A stretch of 64,000 nucleotides of DNA from Acetobacter garciniae (lineage in GTDB: Bacteria; Pseudomonadota; Alphaproteobacteria; Acetobacterales; Acetobacteraceae), in the NCBI RefSeq assembly GCF_017377735.1, contig NZ_JAFVMH010000006.1, forward strand, positions 124,001-188,000, given 5' to 3'. Position numbers and translations under genes: made by a program. Below are positions 8,535-17,264 of this stretch, in pieces. How positions within the stretch are numbered: the stretch's first letter is position 1; every line of letters begins with the position of its first letter. The notes under the pieces are model-generated. The model made no database searches and was not told where the DNA came from. It worked only from the letters and a program-made list of their open reading frames with translations.

Positions 8535-9971
8535 ATGTCCAACCCCGGTGCAGCAGACCAGACCCCAATCCGCTCTGTCCGCGAACTCGCTGACCTGCTT
8601 GCCCAGGGCTGCAAACCGCGCGACGCCTGGCGTATTGGCACCGAACATGAAAAGTTCGGCTTTATCCGGCCCCAGGACGGGGTGGGTGGCAATGCGGGTG
8701 CCCCCGATGCGGCCCGGCCCGCCTACGCAGCCCCGCCCTACGCGCCGCAGGGGATCGAGGCATTGCTGAGCGGGCTGCAAAAAGCCGAGCCGGATGACTG
8801 GACCTCCGTTCTCGATAACGGGAACATCATCGGCCTCAAGGGCCAGGGGGCGGCGGTCGGGGCGGCGATCTCGCTCGAACCTGCCGGGCAGTTCGAACTT
8901 TCGGGCGCGCCACTGCGCAGCCTGCACGACACGGCACGCGAGTTGAACGAGCATTACGACACGGTGCGCATGCTTGCGCGCAAGCTGGGTCTGGGCTTTG
9001 CCCCGCTGGGCTTTCACCCCACCGCCACGCGGGAGGCCATGCCGTGGATGCCCAAGTCGCGCTACGCGATCATGCGCAACTACATGCCCAAGGTCGGCAG
9101 CCTGGGGCTGGACATGATGCAGCGCACCTGCACCGTGCAGGTCAACCTGGATTTCGGCTCGGAACAGGACATGGTGCGCAAGATGCAGGTTTCCATGGCC
9201 TTGCAGCCGGTGGCCACCGCCCTGTTCGCGAATTCCCCCTTCGTGGAAGGCAAGCCCAACAATTTCCTGTCCAACCGGGCCAGAATCTGGACCGATACCG
9301 ACAATAACCGCTCGGGCATGCCCGCCTGCGTATTCGAGCCGGGTTTCGGCTTCGAACGCTACGTGGAATGGCTGCTGGACGTGCCGATGTATTTCATCAT
9401 GCGCGATGGCAAGATGCTGGATGTGGCGGGCCGGTCCTTCCGCGCGTGGCTGAACGGCGACCGACAGGACGGGCTGGAAGGCCTGACCCCCACGATCGGG
9501 GATTTTGAAGACCATATCACCACCGCTTTCCCAGATGTGCGGCTCAAGCAGTTCCTGGAAATGCGCGGCGCGGATGCGGGATCGCCCGAAATGACCATGG
9601 CCCTGCCCGCATTGTGGACCGGCCTGCTCTATGATTCCGCAGCCCTGGAATCCGCATGGGAACTGGTGCGCGCCCGCCCGTGGGAAGACTACGTGAAACT
9701 GCGCGAACTCGTGCCCATGATGGGGCTCGACACCCCCTGGGGCGAAGGCACCGTGCGCGACCTGGCCGCCCAGATGCTGGCGATCTCGATGGACGGGTTG
9801 CAGGCGCGCGACATGATCGATGAGGAAAGCCAGGCCAGCGAATGGGTATACCTCGCCCCGCTGACGGCCCTTGCCGCCGGCGCGCCCACACAGGCCGAAC
9901 ACTGGCTGGACCGCTATTACGGGGCATGGATGGGGGATACGAGCCGGATCTTCCTCGAAAGCGAGATCTGA
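8535..9971 (+). CDS. gshA: Glutamate-cysteine ligase (plant/alphaproteobacterial type)
   Basis: A 478-residue ligase that joins glutamate and cysteine, the first step of glutathione synthesis. The family motif 'RIGTEHEKFGF' occurs at residues about 34-44, and the later 'RTCTVQVNLDFGSEQDMVRK' and 'SNRARIWTDTDNNRSGMP' are typical of the class found in plants and alphaproteobacteria rather than the enterobacterial GshA. An AAGGATAAGATAAG purine-rich stretch precedes the ATG. gshB is not in the window. The gene ends before a double-hairpin repeat (10030-10120) that may terminate its transcript. Confidence 0.93.
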   Translation: MSNPGAADQTPIRSVRELADLLAQGCKPRDAWRIGTEHEKFGFIRPQDGVGGNAGAPDAARPAYAAPPYAPQGIEALLSGLQKAEPDDWTSVLDNGNIIGLKGQGAAVGAAISLEPAGQFELSGAPLRSLHDTARELNEHYDTVRMLARKLGLGFAPLGFHPTATREAMPWMPKSRYAIMRNYMPKVGSLGLDMMQRTCTVQVNLDFGSEQDMVRKMQVSMALQPVATALFANSPFVEGKPNNFLSNRARIWTDTDNNRSGMPACVFEPGFGFERYVEWLLDVPMYFIMRDGKMLDVAGRSFRAWLNGDRQDGLEGLTPTIGDFEDHITTAFPDVRLKQFLEMRGADAGSPEMTMALPALWTGLLYDSAALESAWELVRARPWEDYVKLRELVPMMGLDTPWGEGTVRDLAAQMLAISMDGLQARDMIDEESQASEWVYLAPLTALAAGAPTQAEHWLDRYYGAWMGDTSRIFLESEI

Positions 9972-10029
9972 CCCGGCCTGAAAGACCATTTCAGGCCAGC
10001 CTGTCGAGATAAAGTGTTAAACGTCTCGG

Positions 10030-10120
10030 GTGTCGCCTTTGTTCAAAAAGGCGACGTTCCCTGAAGCTTTTTGGAAAAAGCTTCACCAAAAACTTTTGAT
10101 CCTTTGCGTAATATTTTTGG
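10030..10120. repeat. Dispersed double-hairpin repeat, copy 1
   Basis: Two adjacent hairpins: a 9-bp stem GTCGCCTTT/AAAGGCGAC (10032-10040 with 10047-10055) and a perfect 11-bp stem TGAAGCTTTTT/AAAAAGCTTCA (10062-10072 with 10075-10085), then CCAAAAACTTTT. The same module occurs inverted at 21691-21790. Both copies lie between convergent genes, here gshA and the DHA2 exporter, so a role as bidirectional terminator is reasonable. The rest of the 294-base gap holds nothing else that I recognise. Confidence 0.75.
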
Positions 10121-10265
10121 GGCGGGCTTTCGGTTCAGCCTCCAAGGTGCGCGAGTAATGCGCCGACGGGTAGCGGTGGGCTTTTACGAAATCCCTTTGC
10201 GCAGCCCTTATCCAGGGCCCCTTTTACGGGGCTTTTTTACAGGCATCTTTACGGAGAACGCACGG

Positions 10266-11795
10266 TCAGCGTGGCTTTTTCACCAGCCGGCTGGCGCTGA
10301 GCAGGGCGGAGCACAGGGCCACGCAGCCCGCCATGAGCAGGCAGCGATGCGTCGCCCCCGCAAGCGACCAGGTGAAGAAGGCTGCCACCCCCATGGCGCC
10401 GATGGTCTGCCCGGCTTGGCGGGCGACCTGCACCATGCCGCTGGCACCCCCCGCGCGGTTATGCGGGACCGAAACCATCATCGCGCGGTTATTGGGGGGC
10501 TGGAAGAAACCGAACCCCCACCCCGCCACGGCAGTACGCCAGGCAATATCGAACACGGATGGGTGGGCAGGCAGCAGCCAGAGCAGGAAAAACCCGCTCG
10601 CCGTAATGGCCAACCCGATGGAAGACAGCACCCCGGCGGAAACCCGGTCCGCCACACGGCGGATGACCGGGGCCGAGAGCATGATGCCGATCGGCCAGGG
10701 CGTGATCAGCAGGCCGGTTGCAGCCGAACTCATGCCCAGCGTGTCATGCAGCATGAACGGCATGGAGACGATATACAGGTTGGAGGACACAAAGCCCCCG
10801 AACCCGGTCAGGAACGCCACCGTAAAATCCGAACGCCGCAGCAGATCGACCGGCAGGATCGGGTGCGTCAGCCCGCTTTCGCGGCGGACCAGCACAGCCC
10901 CGGCCACCAGCCCCACCAGCAGCAGGGCGGAGGAAAGCTGCCAGCCTTCCTGATGGGCCAGGCCGTCCCCACCCATGATGCACGCCCCCAGCGCCACAAT
11001 ACACAGCACGCTGCCCAGCGGATCGGGCATCCTGCCCGTGCGCGGGGTGACCGGCAAGGCGCGGTAGGCCATGGCCAGTGCCGCCGCCCCCAAGGGCAGG
11101 TTGATCCAGAACAGCCACGGCCAGGAGGCAACGGTCAGGATCGCGGCCGCCGTCGTGGGGCCGAGTGCCACGCCAAGGGCGACCACCACGCCGTTCAGCG
11201 CGACGCCCTTGCCGATTTCCGCATGCGGATAGATGAAGCGTACCAGCGCGATATTCACGCTCATGATACATGCGCCACCTATGCCCTGCAGCACGCGCGC
11301 GCCCGCAAGGATAGGCAGTGTAGTGGCCGTCGCGCAGAGCAGCGACGCCCCCATGAACAGGATAATCCCCGCCCGGCACAACCGCGCGAAACCCACGCGG
11401 CTGCCAAGAGCGGCCAGCGGCAGCAGGGAGATCAGGCTTGCCATCTGGTAGGCGTTGACGATCCACACCGAAGCCGAGGACGACGCCTTGAGATCACGCG
11501 CGATATCGGGCAGGGCCACATTGGCGATGGCATAGTCCAGCAACGCCAGAAAGACCGAAAGCGAGACCGCCAGCATGGCCCAGTTCCGGGCCGCACCATA
11601 CAGGCCCTGATGGGTGCCGGGCAGATTTTGCGGCGCAAGCCCGCCACCCTTGCCTGCATTTTCGGGCGTAGTGTTCGTGCTTACATCGCCGCCAGGGTCG
11701 TCAGTGGCGGTGGGTGAGGCGCTTTTGGCATCGGTCTCACGCGCACCCCCGGTGGCGGGGGGGGTAGGCTGTGAGGGTGTTACCGGATGTTGCAT
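10266..11795 (-). CDS. MFS transporter, DHA2 family (EmrB/QacA type)
   Basis: A 509-residue major facilitator protein. After a hydrophilic, Pro/Thr-rich N-terminal tail of about 60 residues, the DHA2 signature 'LLDYAIANVALPDIARDL' appears in the first helix, followed by 'WIVNAYQMASLI' and the motif C-like 'GVALGPTTAAAIL'. The number of hydrophobic segments fits 12-14 helices. Such proteins are proton-driven drug or metabolite exporters; the substrate cannot be told. The start at 11795 ('MQHPVTPSQPTPP') lies 7 bases after der, so it is probably read from the yfgM-bamB-der transcript. No regulator or membrane-fusion partner is adjacent. Confidence 0.87.
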   Translation of the reverse strand: MQHPVTPSQPTPPATGGARETDAKSASPTATDDPGGDVSTNTTPENAGKGGGLAPQNLPGTHQGLYGAARNWAMLAVSLSVFLALLDYAIANVALPDIARDLKASSSASVWIVNAYQMASLISLLPLAALGSRVGFARLCRAGIILFMGASLLCATATTLPILAGARVLQGIGGACIMSVNIALVRFIYPHAEIGKGVALNGVVVALGVALGPTTAAAILTVASWPWLFWINLPLGAAALAMAYRALPVTPRTGRMPDPLGSVLCIVALGACIMGGDGLAHQEGWQLSSALLLVGLVAGAVLVRRESGLTHPILPVDLLRRSDFTVAFLTGFGGFVSSNLYIVSMPFMLHDTLGMSSAATGLLITPWPIGIMLSAPVIRRVADRVSAGVLSSIGLAITASGFFLLWLLPAHPSVFDIAWRTAVAGWGFGFFQPPNNRAMMVSVPHNRAGGASGMVQVARQAGQTIGAMGVAAFFTWSLAGATHRCLLMAGCVALCSALLSASRLVKKPR

Positions 11796-11802
11796 GCGCC
11801 GA

Positions 11803-13230
11803 TCAGGACTCCGCGTAGGGATTTTTTGTGCCACGCGTCTGCAGGCGGATCGGCACACCGGGCAGGTCGAACGTGTCGCGCAGGCCGTTGACCAGGTACC
11901 GTTTGTAATCCTCGGGGAGTTGTTCCGCACGGGTGCCGAAGATCACGAATGTGGGCGGCCGCGACTTGACCTGGGTGATATAGCGCAGCTTGAGCCGCTT
12001 GCCGTTCACCAGCGGGGGCTGGTGGCGTTCGAGCATGGATTCGAACCAGCGGTTCAGCTCACCCGTGGGCACGCGGGCGTTCCAGACCTCTGCCGCCTCG
12101 CGCACGGCGGGCAGCAGCTTGTGCACGGCACTGCCCGTAAGGGCGGAAAAGGTCACGACCGGCACGCCGCGCATCTGGGCCAGCGAAATGCTCAGCCGGT
12201 CCAGAATGGCCTTGCGGGTGGCGGTCCTGTCTTCCACCGCGTCCCACTTGTTCAGGGCCAGGACACAGGCACGGCCCTCGCGCTCGATCAGCCGGGCGAT
12301 CTGGAGATCCTGCTCATGCACGCCAAGGGTCGCATCCAGCACCAGCACGGCCACCTCGGCCATTTTCAGTGCTTCGATGGAGGCGGAGACAGACATTTTC
12401 TCCAGCGTTTCATCGATCCGCGCCTTCTTGCGCAAACCGGCCGTATCGACGATTTCGAACTCGCCGTCCTCATCACGCAGGGTCACGGCAATGGAATCGC
12501 GCGTAAGCCCCGGTTCCGGGCCGGTAATCATCCGTTCCTCACCCAGCAGGGTGTTCAGCAGGGTGGACTTGCCCGCATTGGGCCGCCCCACAATGGCCAC
12601 GCGCAGGGGGCCGGCCGGGCGCGTATCCTCCTCGTCCCCATCCGTGTCCGGTGCGTTTTCGGCACTGTCCTCGCTCGCATGTTCGGGCGGCAGGCGTTCG
12701 GCGATTTCCCACATCAGGTCGGTCACGCCTTCGCCGTGCTCGGCGGAAAGGGCTACCGGCTCACCCAGGCCCAGCGCATAGGCTTCCAGTGCCGAGGCCG
12801 TGCCCTGGCGGCCTTCCGCCTTGTTGGCCAGCAGCAGGACCGGCCGGTTCTGGCGGCGGATCCATTGGGCGAAATGCTCGTCCGCCGGGGTAATGCCCGA
12901 ACGCGCATCGATGCAGAACAGGATCAGGTCCGCTTCGTGCAACGCACTTTCGGACGAGGCCCGCATGCGGCCGAACAGGCTGTCGGGGGCGGCTTCTTCC
13001 AGCCCGGCCGTATCGATCAGGCGCACGTAGCGGCCCCGGATCAGGGCAACGCCTTCCTTGCGGTCGCGCGTGACACCGGGCGTGTCGGCCACAAGCGCCT
13101 GCCTGCGCCCGACAAGGCGGTTGAACAGGGTGGATTTGCCCACGTTGGGGCGACCGGCAATAACAACAACAGGCAGATCCGCCGTTGGTAAAGGCGGGAC
13201 AGGCCGCATGGGCTTGTAGCGATCAGCCAT
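11803..13230 (-). CDS. der: Ribosome-assembly GTPase Der (EngA)
   Basis: A 475-residue protein with two tandem GTPase domains and a C-terminal KH-like domain, needed for 50S subunit maturation. The G1 loops are 'GRPNVGKSTLFNRL' and 'GRPNAGKSTLLNTL'; the G3 motifs are 'DTAGLEEA' and 'DTAGLRKK'; 'NKAEG' and 'NKWD' are the G4 motifs. The interdomain linker is acidic ('DTDGDEEDT'). The ATG at 13230 overlaps the last 8 bases of bamB; a longer frame exists but starts inside bamB. The yfgM-bamB-der order matches the well-known enterobacterial arrangement. Confidence 0.96.
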   Translation of the reverse strand: MADRYKPMRPVPPLPTADLPVVVIAGRPNVGKSTLFNRLVGRRQALVADTPGVTRDRKEGVALIRGRYVRLIDTAGLEEAAPDSLFGRMRASSESALHEADLILFCIDARSGITPADEHFAQWIRRQNRPVLLLANKAEGRQGTASALEAYALGLGEPVALSAEHGEGVTDLMWEIAERLPPEHASEDSAENAPDTDGDEEDTRPAGPLRVAIVGRPNAGKSTLLNTLLGEERMITGPEPGLTRDSIAVTLRDEDGEFEIVDTAGLRKKARIDETLEKMSVSASIEALKMAEVAVLVLDATLGVHEQDLQIARLIEREGRACVLALNKWDAVEDRTATRKAILDRLSISLAQMRGVPVVTFSALTGSAVHKLLPAVREAAEVWNARVPTGELNRWFESMLERHQPPLVNGKRLKLRYITQVKSRPPTFVIFGTRAEQLPEDYKRYLVNGLRDTFDLPGVPIRLQTRGTKNPYAES

Positions 13231-14617
13231 AAGAATTGATGTATCCGTCGTTGGTGACAACCAGCATCTGGTTGTCAACGATCGTGGGCGGCATGAAGGA
13301 CACGCCGTTCATGGCATCGACCGAAAGAATGGCGCCCGTTGCCGGGTCCAGGCGGACCATGCCGTTTTCGGGCAGGGTGCTCAGGCAGACCAGCTTGCCC
13401 CCGGCCATGACGGGGCCAATCCAGGTTACAAGATCCTTCATGGGCAGCACCAGGCGGAACTTGCGCAACTGCGTGATCCAGCGCACATGGCCCGACAGGC
13501 GGTCCACGCAGACAAGCTGTTCATCCAGCGAGAGCACGAACAGCCAGTCCCCCACGCACAGGATGTTGTTCAGACTGGTGATCGAGCGTTCCCACACCCG
13601 ACGGCCCGTGCGGATATCGATCGCGGCAAGAACCTGCGCCATGCTGACGGCATAGATCACGCTGCCGACAATCACCGGCAGCCCGCGCACGCAGGTCAGG
13701 TTCAGCGTGCTGGCCTGGCTGTTCACGTTGCCGAGCATCACGCTCCACACCACCTCGCCACTTTCGGCGCGGAAGGCGACAAGGTCACCGCCGCCAAAGC
13801 CCGCGATCACCACGCCATTGGCGGCCGCCGGGGCGGGCTGGCCGAAAATGGTGGTTTCCACCGATGTCGCGGCATAGCTCCATAACTGGTGGCCGGTTGC
13901 TGCATCAAGGGCGAAGAACCGCTCGTCGATCGTGCCGAAAAACACGCGCCCATCGGCAATGGTCGGGGCGGAACGGCCGGGAGTACCCAGGTCGACGCGC
14001 CATTTGACCTTGCCGGTCGCGGCGTCCAGTGCCAGGGCCTGGGAAATACCATCGACCACGTAAAGCGTGTCGCCGTCCACGCCCAGGCCGCCGCCCAGGT
14101 TGGAGGACGGCATTTTCCGCGGCCGCGGGTTGAAGGTCCACAAATGGCGCATGCCCGGCCATTCGAACGCCCTGATCACGCCCTGCGCATCCGCCGCGAA
14201 CAGGCGCCCGCCCGATACGACGGGCGGTGTCAGGATAATGCCGCGCCCCAGCGAACCAAGGGCCGCCCAGGCCAGCAGGTCGGGTTCGGAAATACCGGCC
14301 CCGATGCTCTTGCGCCAGCGCTGGTGCAGCCCGCCCCAGGCAAAATTGGCCCCGACATGGGTGGGCACGCGCCCGTTCACCGGCCATTCGGACACCGTGA
14401 TTGGGGCCGGAATGGTGATGGGGGTCTTGTCTTCCTTATCCACTTCCAGCCCGGCACCCGATGACAGGACATCCTTGCGGTGGCCGGTCATGATCGGCCT
14501 TTTGTCGTCATCATCGTCGCAGGCGGCAAGGATCGGGGCCAGCGCGCCACCGGCCACCAGGCTCCTGCGGGTCAATCCGAAACGCCGCTCGGCGGGGATA
14601 TTTGTCTTGCTGCTCAT
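13223..14617 (-). CDS. bamB: BamB-like PQQ-repeat beta-propeller lipoprotein
   Basis: A 464-residue beta-propeller with repeated 'ALDAATGKVKWRVDL'-type PQQ blades, the fold of BamB, an accessory lipoprotein of the outer-membrane protein assembly (BAM) machine. Gene order (yfgM-like, bamB, der) supports the role. The N terminus has twin arginines followed by a lipobox: 'TRRSLVAGGALAPILAAC', with Cys33 as lipidation site, then five Asp residues. Twin Arg suggests Tat export, and Asp at +2 would mean inner-membrane retention under the E. coli Lol rule; both are unusual for BamB. The upstream yfgM-like gene ends 4 bases before its start. Confidence 0.85.
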   Translation of the reverse strand: MSSKTNIPAERRFGLTRRSLVAGGALAPILAACDDDDDKRPIMTGHRKDVLSSGAGLEVDKEDKTPITIPAPITVSEWPVNGRVPTHVGANFAWGGLHQRWRKSIGAGISEPDLLAWAALGSLGRGIILTPPVVSGGRLFAADAQGVIRAFEWPGMRHLWTFNPRPRKMPSSNLGGGLGVDGDTLYVVDGISQALALDAATGKVKWRVDLGTPGRSAPTIADGRVFFGTIDERFFALDAATGHQLWSYAATSVETTIFGQPAPAAANGVVIAGFGGGDLVAFRAESGEVVWSVMLGNVNSQASTLNLTCVRGLPVIVGSVIYAVSMAQVLAAIDIRTGRRVWERSITSLNNILCVGDWLFVLSLDEQLVCVDRLSGHVRWITQLRKFRLVLPMKDLVTWIGPVMAGGKLVCLSTLPENGMVRLDPATGAILSVDAMNGVSFMPPTIVDNQMLVVTNDGYINSYG

Positions 14618-14621
14618 GCTT

Positions 14622-15320
14622 TTATCCTGCTGACGGATCGAGGGCCTGTGTCATGTCCTGCGCGCGGTTGCGCACGCCGGGTGGCACATCGGCCGCCATG
14701 ACAAGAGCGGCGAATTTCTTGCGGGCGTCTTCAAGGTGGCCTTCGCGCACGTCAAGCATGGCCAATGCTTCCGTCGCCAGGCCGTACCATGTCTTGCCCT
14801 TACCCACCAGCACGGACAGGCGCGAACGCAGCACCGCGATGTCGCCGGTGTCGATCTGCTGCTGGCACCACAGCAGCATGGCCAGGTCGCGCATGGCCGG
14901 ATCGGCCTTTTCGTTGCCCTGCACCGCGTCCCATGCGGCCAGTGCGGCCTTCAGATCGCCACGCGTGGCCTGCACGGCGGCTTCCTGCATGCGGGCCAGC
15001 ACCGCCACGCCTTCGGGGCCGGTCGATGCCAGGCGGGTCAGGGTCTGGAGCCCGGTCTGGGCGTTGCCGCTCAGCGGTGTCACGGGGGGGCCAGGCTGGT
15101 AGACGGGCAGGTTGTCGGTCTGGCGCAGGGCGGTCAGATATTGGCCGGTCGCGGCCACGGCCGCCGCCTTGTGCTGCGACGCCCGCCACGACCATGCCCC
15201 GGCACCCGCCAGAACCACGAGAACGAGCCCCGCCGCCACTCCGGCATAGCGCCGCGCCATGACACGCAGGCGCTCGGCCTTCATTTCATCGTCGACTTCC
15301 CTGAAAAGATCCTCTGCCAC
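14622..15320 (-). CDS. YfgM-like membrane-anchored tetratricopeptide protein
   Basis: A 232-residue protein with a short cytoplasmic N terminus, one membrane helix ('YAGVAAGLVLVVLAGAGAW') and a periplasmic helical region with TPR-like repeats. YfgM proteins bind the SecYEG/PpiD translocon and hand over periplasmic clients. I place the start at the GTG at 15320 ('VAEDLFREVDDEMKAERLR') because an AGGAACAGGA ribosome-binding site precedes it and the family begins this way; upstream Met codons give an unrelated extension. It is the first gene of the yfgM-bamB-der-exporter operon. Confidence 0.78.
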   Translation of the reverse strand: MAEDLFREVDDEMKAERLRVMARRYAGVAAGLVLVVLAGAGAWSWRASQHKAAAVAATGQYLTALRQTDNLPVYQPGPPVTPLSGNAQTGLQTLTRLASTGPEGVAVLARMQEAAVQATRGDLKAALAAWDAVQGNEKADPAMRDLAMLLWCQQQIDTGDIAVLRSRLSVLVGKGKTWYGLATEALAMLDVREGHLEDARKKFAALVMAADVPPGVRNRAQDMTQALDPSAG

Positions 15321-15573
15321 GATCCGGTCTGTTCCTGCTGCGTATTGCGGGTGCCCCCGCCTGATCCGTCTTTCGCTATCTGCCCCAGCCGGGCGCATCA
15401 TACAAGGCACAACTTGGACGCAAGCCCCCGCATGCGCCCCGCAAACCGACCATATGCCCCCGCCTGCCGGCACAGCGGGCTGCGGGCGGGCACCCTACGC
15501 CGCACCTGCCGGCGGCATTCTGTCAGCAGGGACCAAGGCCCAAGGGCGCGTTCAGAGCACGTTCAGGCCAGGC

Positions 15574-16059
15574 TCAGGGCGTGTCCTTCTGCAACTTCGC
15601 CCCCGCGGTCTTGAGCGCCGTCGTCAGCCGCGTGAAGTTGGAGGCGATGCGCGCCTGGATGGCGGCACTGCTGTCATGGACATAGGCGATTTTCTGCCGC
15701 GCCTCGTCACTGATTGCGGTCTCGTCCTTCAGGGCCGCGCGGGTCACGCAGGCATTATAGGTGCGTGCGGCTTTCTCATACGCATCCACCTGATCCACGC
15801 TGGCATTGTAATGCTGCACCGTGGAAACATCGAGCGTGGGGGCCGTCGGCTCATCCCCGCAGCCCGTTGCGCTCCAGCCGCGCTCCGCGGCGTTGGCGGG
15901 CGCGACAAGGCCCGGCAGCTCCAGGCCCGCCACCACCGCACCGGAAGCCACCAGCCCCGACACCGTCAACGCAGGCACCATCAACGCGGGCACCACCCCG
16001 CGCGACACATTGCCCGCCAATGCCAGGGCCGCCACGACAACCGAACCTTTGCGCATCAT
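15574..16059 (-). CDS. Small exported protein of unknown function
   Basis: A 161-residue protein that I do not recognise. Residues 1-58 are hydrophobic and Ala/Val-rich and end in 'LVAPANAAERG', which looks like a long signal peptide with cleavage after 'ANA'. The mature part of about 100 residues has two Cys ('ATGCGDEP' and 'YNACVTRAAL') and a helical C terminus ending 'GAKLQKDTP'; the Cys pair could form a periplasmic disulfide. Two adjacent ATG codons (16059 and 16056) are possible starts. It is read divergently from the glycosyltransferase operon and stands alone. Confidence 0.65.
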   Translation of the reverse strand: MMRKGSVVVAALALAGNVSRGVVPALMVPALTVSGLVASGAVVAGLELPGLVAPANAAERGWSATGCGDEPTAPTLDVSTVQHYNASVDQVDAYEKAARTYNACVTRAALKDETAISDEARQKIAYVHDSSAAIQARIASNFTRLTTALKTAGAKLQKDTP

Positions 16060-16352
16060 ATTTTTATCCTTTCATGCCCTGCGGCGGGCCTTTCCTGACC
16101 GGCGGCCGGTTTTTCCCCACCTTGCGGGGTGCGGGCGTCCCTGCCTTCAGGCCCGAGCGCATGCCCTGCATCCAGCCCTGGCCGCCATGCCCAGAAGTTC
16201 TGACACAGGCCGCGCAAAAGTCCATATCCCCCATGTGTTCGCACCGCAGCTACGCTGGCGGGTGGCCCGCAAAGCGGGAGGAAGGCGGGTTGCAAAGGGG
16301 CGGTGTCCCTGGCGGGTTGCTTGGAAAACACGCCCGATGTCGTTATAGAGTC

Positions 16353-17264
16353 ATGGTAATGCGCATTCTTTTCATCACGGCCACACGCTTGGGCGATGCC
16401 GTGCTCTCAACCGGTATTCTTGCCTCGCTGGTGCGGCGTTACCCGGATGCGCGTCTGACCATTGCCTGCGGGCCCGTTGCGGCCGGACTGTTTCGCAACG
16501 TGCCGGGACTCGAACGCATCATTGTCATGGACAAGCGCCGCTTCGACCTGCACTGGCTGGATTTGTGGCGGGCCTGCGCGGGCCGGAAATGGGACATCAC
16601 CGTGGACCTGCGCGGCTCTGCCACAAGCTTCTTCCTGCGTTCGGGCCAGCGCCACATCATGCGCGGTGGCCGCCGCCCCGGCCGCCGCACGGACCACCTG
16701 GCGGCTGTGCTGAACCTCGCCCCCGCCCCCCTGCCCACGGTCTGGATCACCCAGGCCGAACGCGACGGCGCGGCAGATGTTATACCCGCCGGGCAGACGA
16801 TCATAGCCCTTGGCCCCACCGCCAACTGGGAAGGCAAGATATGGCCTGCCGAACGTTACACGCAGCTATGGCATAGCTTGCAGGGCCACCACCCGCAGGC
16901 CCGCCCGGCCATTTTCTACGGCCCCGGCGCGCAGGAAGCCCGGCTGGCCCGGCCCGTGCTGGACGCCCTGCCCCACGCCATTGACGCGGGCGGGCGTTTC
17001 ACCCTGACCCAGACCGCGGCCATGCTGGCCCGTTGCGCGCTCTATATCGGCAACGATTCCGGGCTCATGCATCTTGCGGCGGCCACGGGCATTCCCACGC
17101 TGGGGCTGTTCGGCCCCTCACGCGCATCGGAATACGCGCCCGCCGGGCCCCGGGCGCGCTGGATCGCAGCCCCCGGCCCGGAAGGTGCCGCCCCCATGAC
17201 CGGCCTGCCCCCCGATGCCGTGGCCCATGCAGCGCTAAGCCTGCTGGAAGACACCACCCCATGA
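16353..17264 (+). CDS. Glycosyltransferase family 9 (heptosyltransferase-like)
   Basis: A GT9-type protein of 303 residues. The N terminus 'MRILFITATRLGDAVLSTG' is the classic heptosyltransferase opening, and the C-terminal domain has 'LGPTANWEGKIWPAERY' and the donor-binding 'GNDSGLMHLAAATGIPTLGLFGPS'. Such enzymes add heptose or related sugars to LPS core on the cytoplasmic face of the inner membrane. Start is either the ATG at 16353 or the one at 16359; the much longer frame upstream is not family-like. It overlaps the next glycosyltransferase by ATGA, so the pair is coupled. Acceptor and donor cannot be named. Confidence 0.87.
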   Translation: MVMRILFITATRLGDAVLSTGILASLVRRYPDARLTIACGPVAAGLFRNVPGLERIIVMDKRRFDLHWLDLWRACAGRKWDITVDLRGSATSFFLRSGQRHIMRGGRRPGRRTDHLAAVLNLAPAPLPTVWITQAERDGAADVIPAGQTIIALGPTANWEGKIWPAERYTQLWHSLQGHHPQARPAIFYGPGAQEARLARPVLDALPHAIDAGGRFTLTQTAAMLARCALYIGNDSGLMHLAAATGIPTLGLFGPSRASEYAPAGPRARWIAAPGPEGAAPMTGLPPDAVAHAALSLLEDTTP

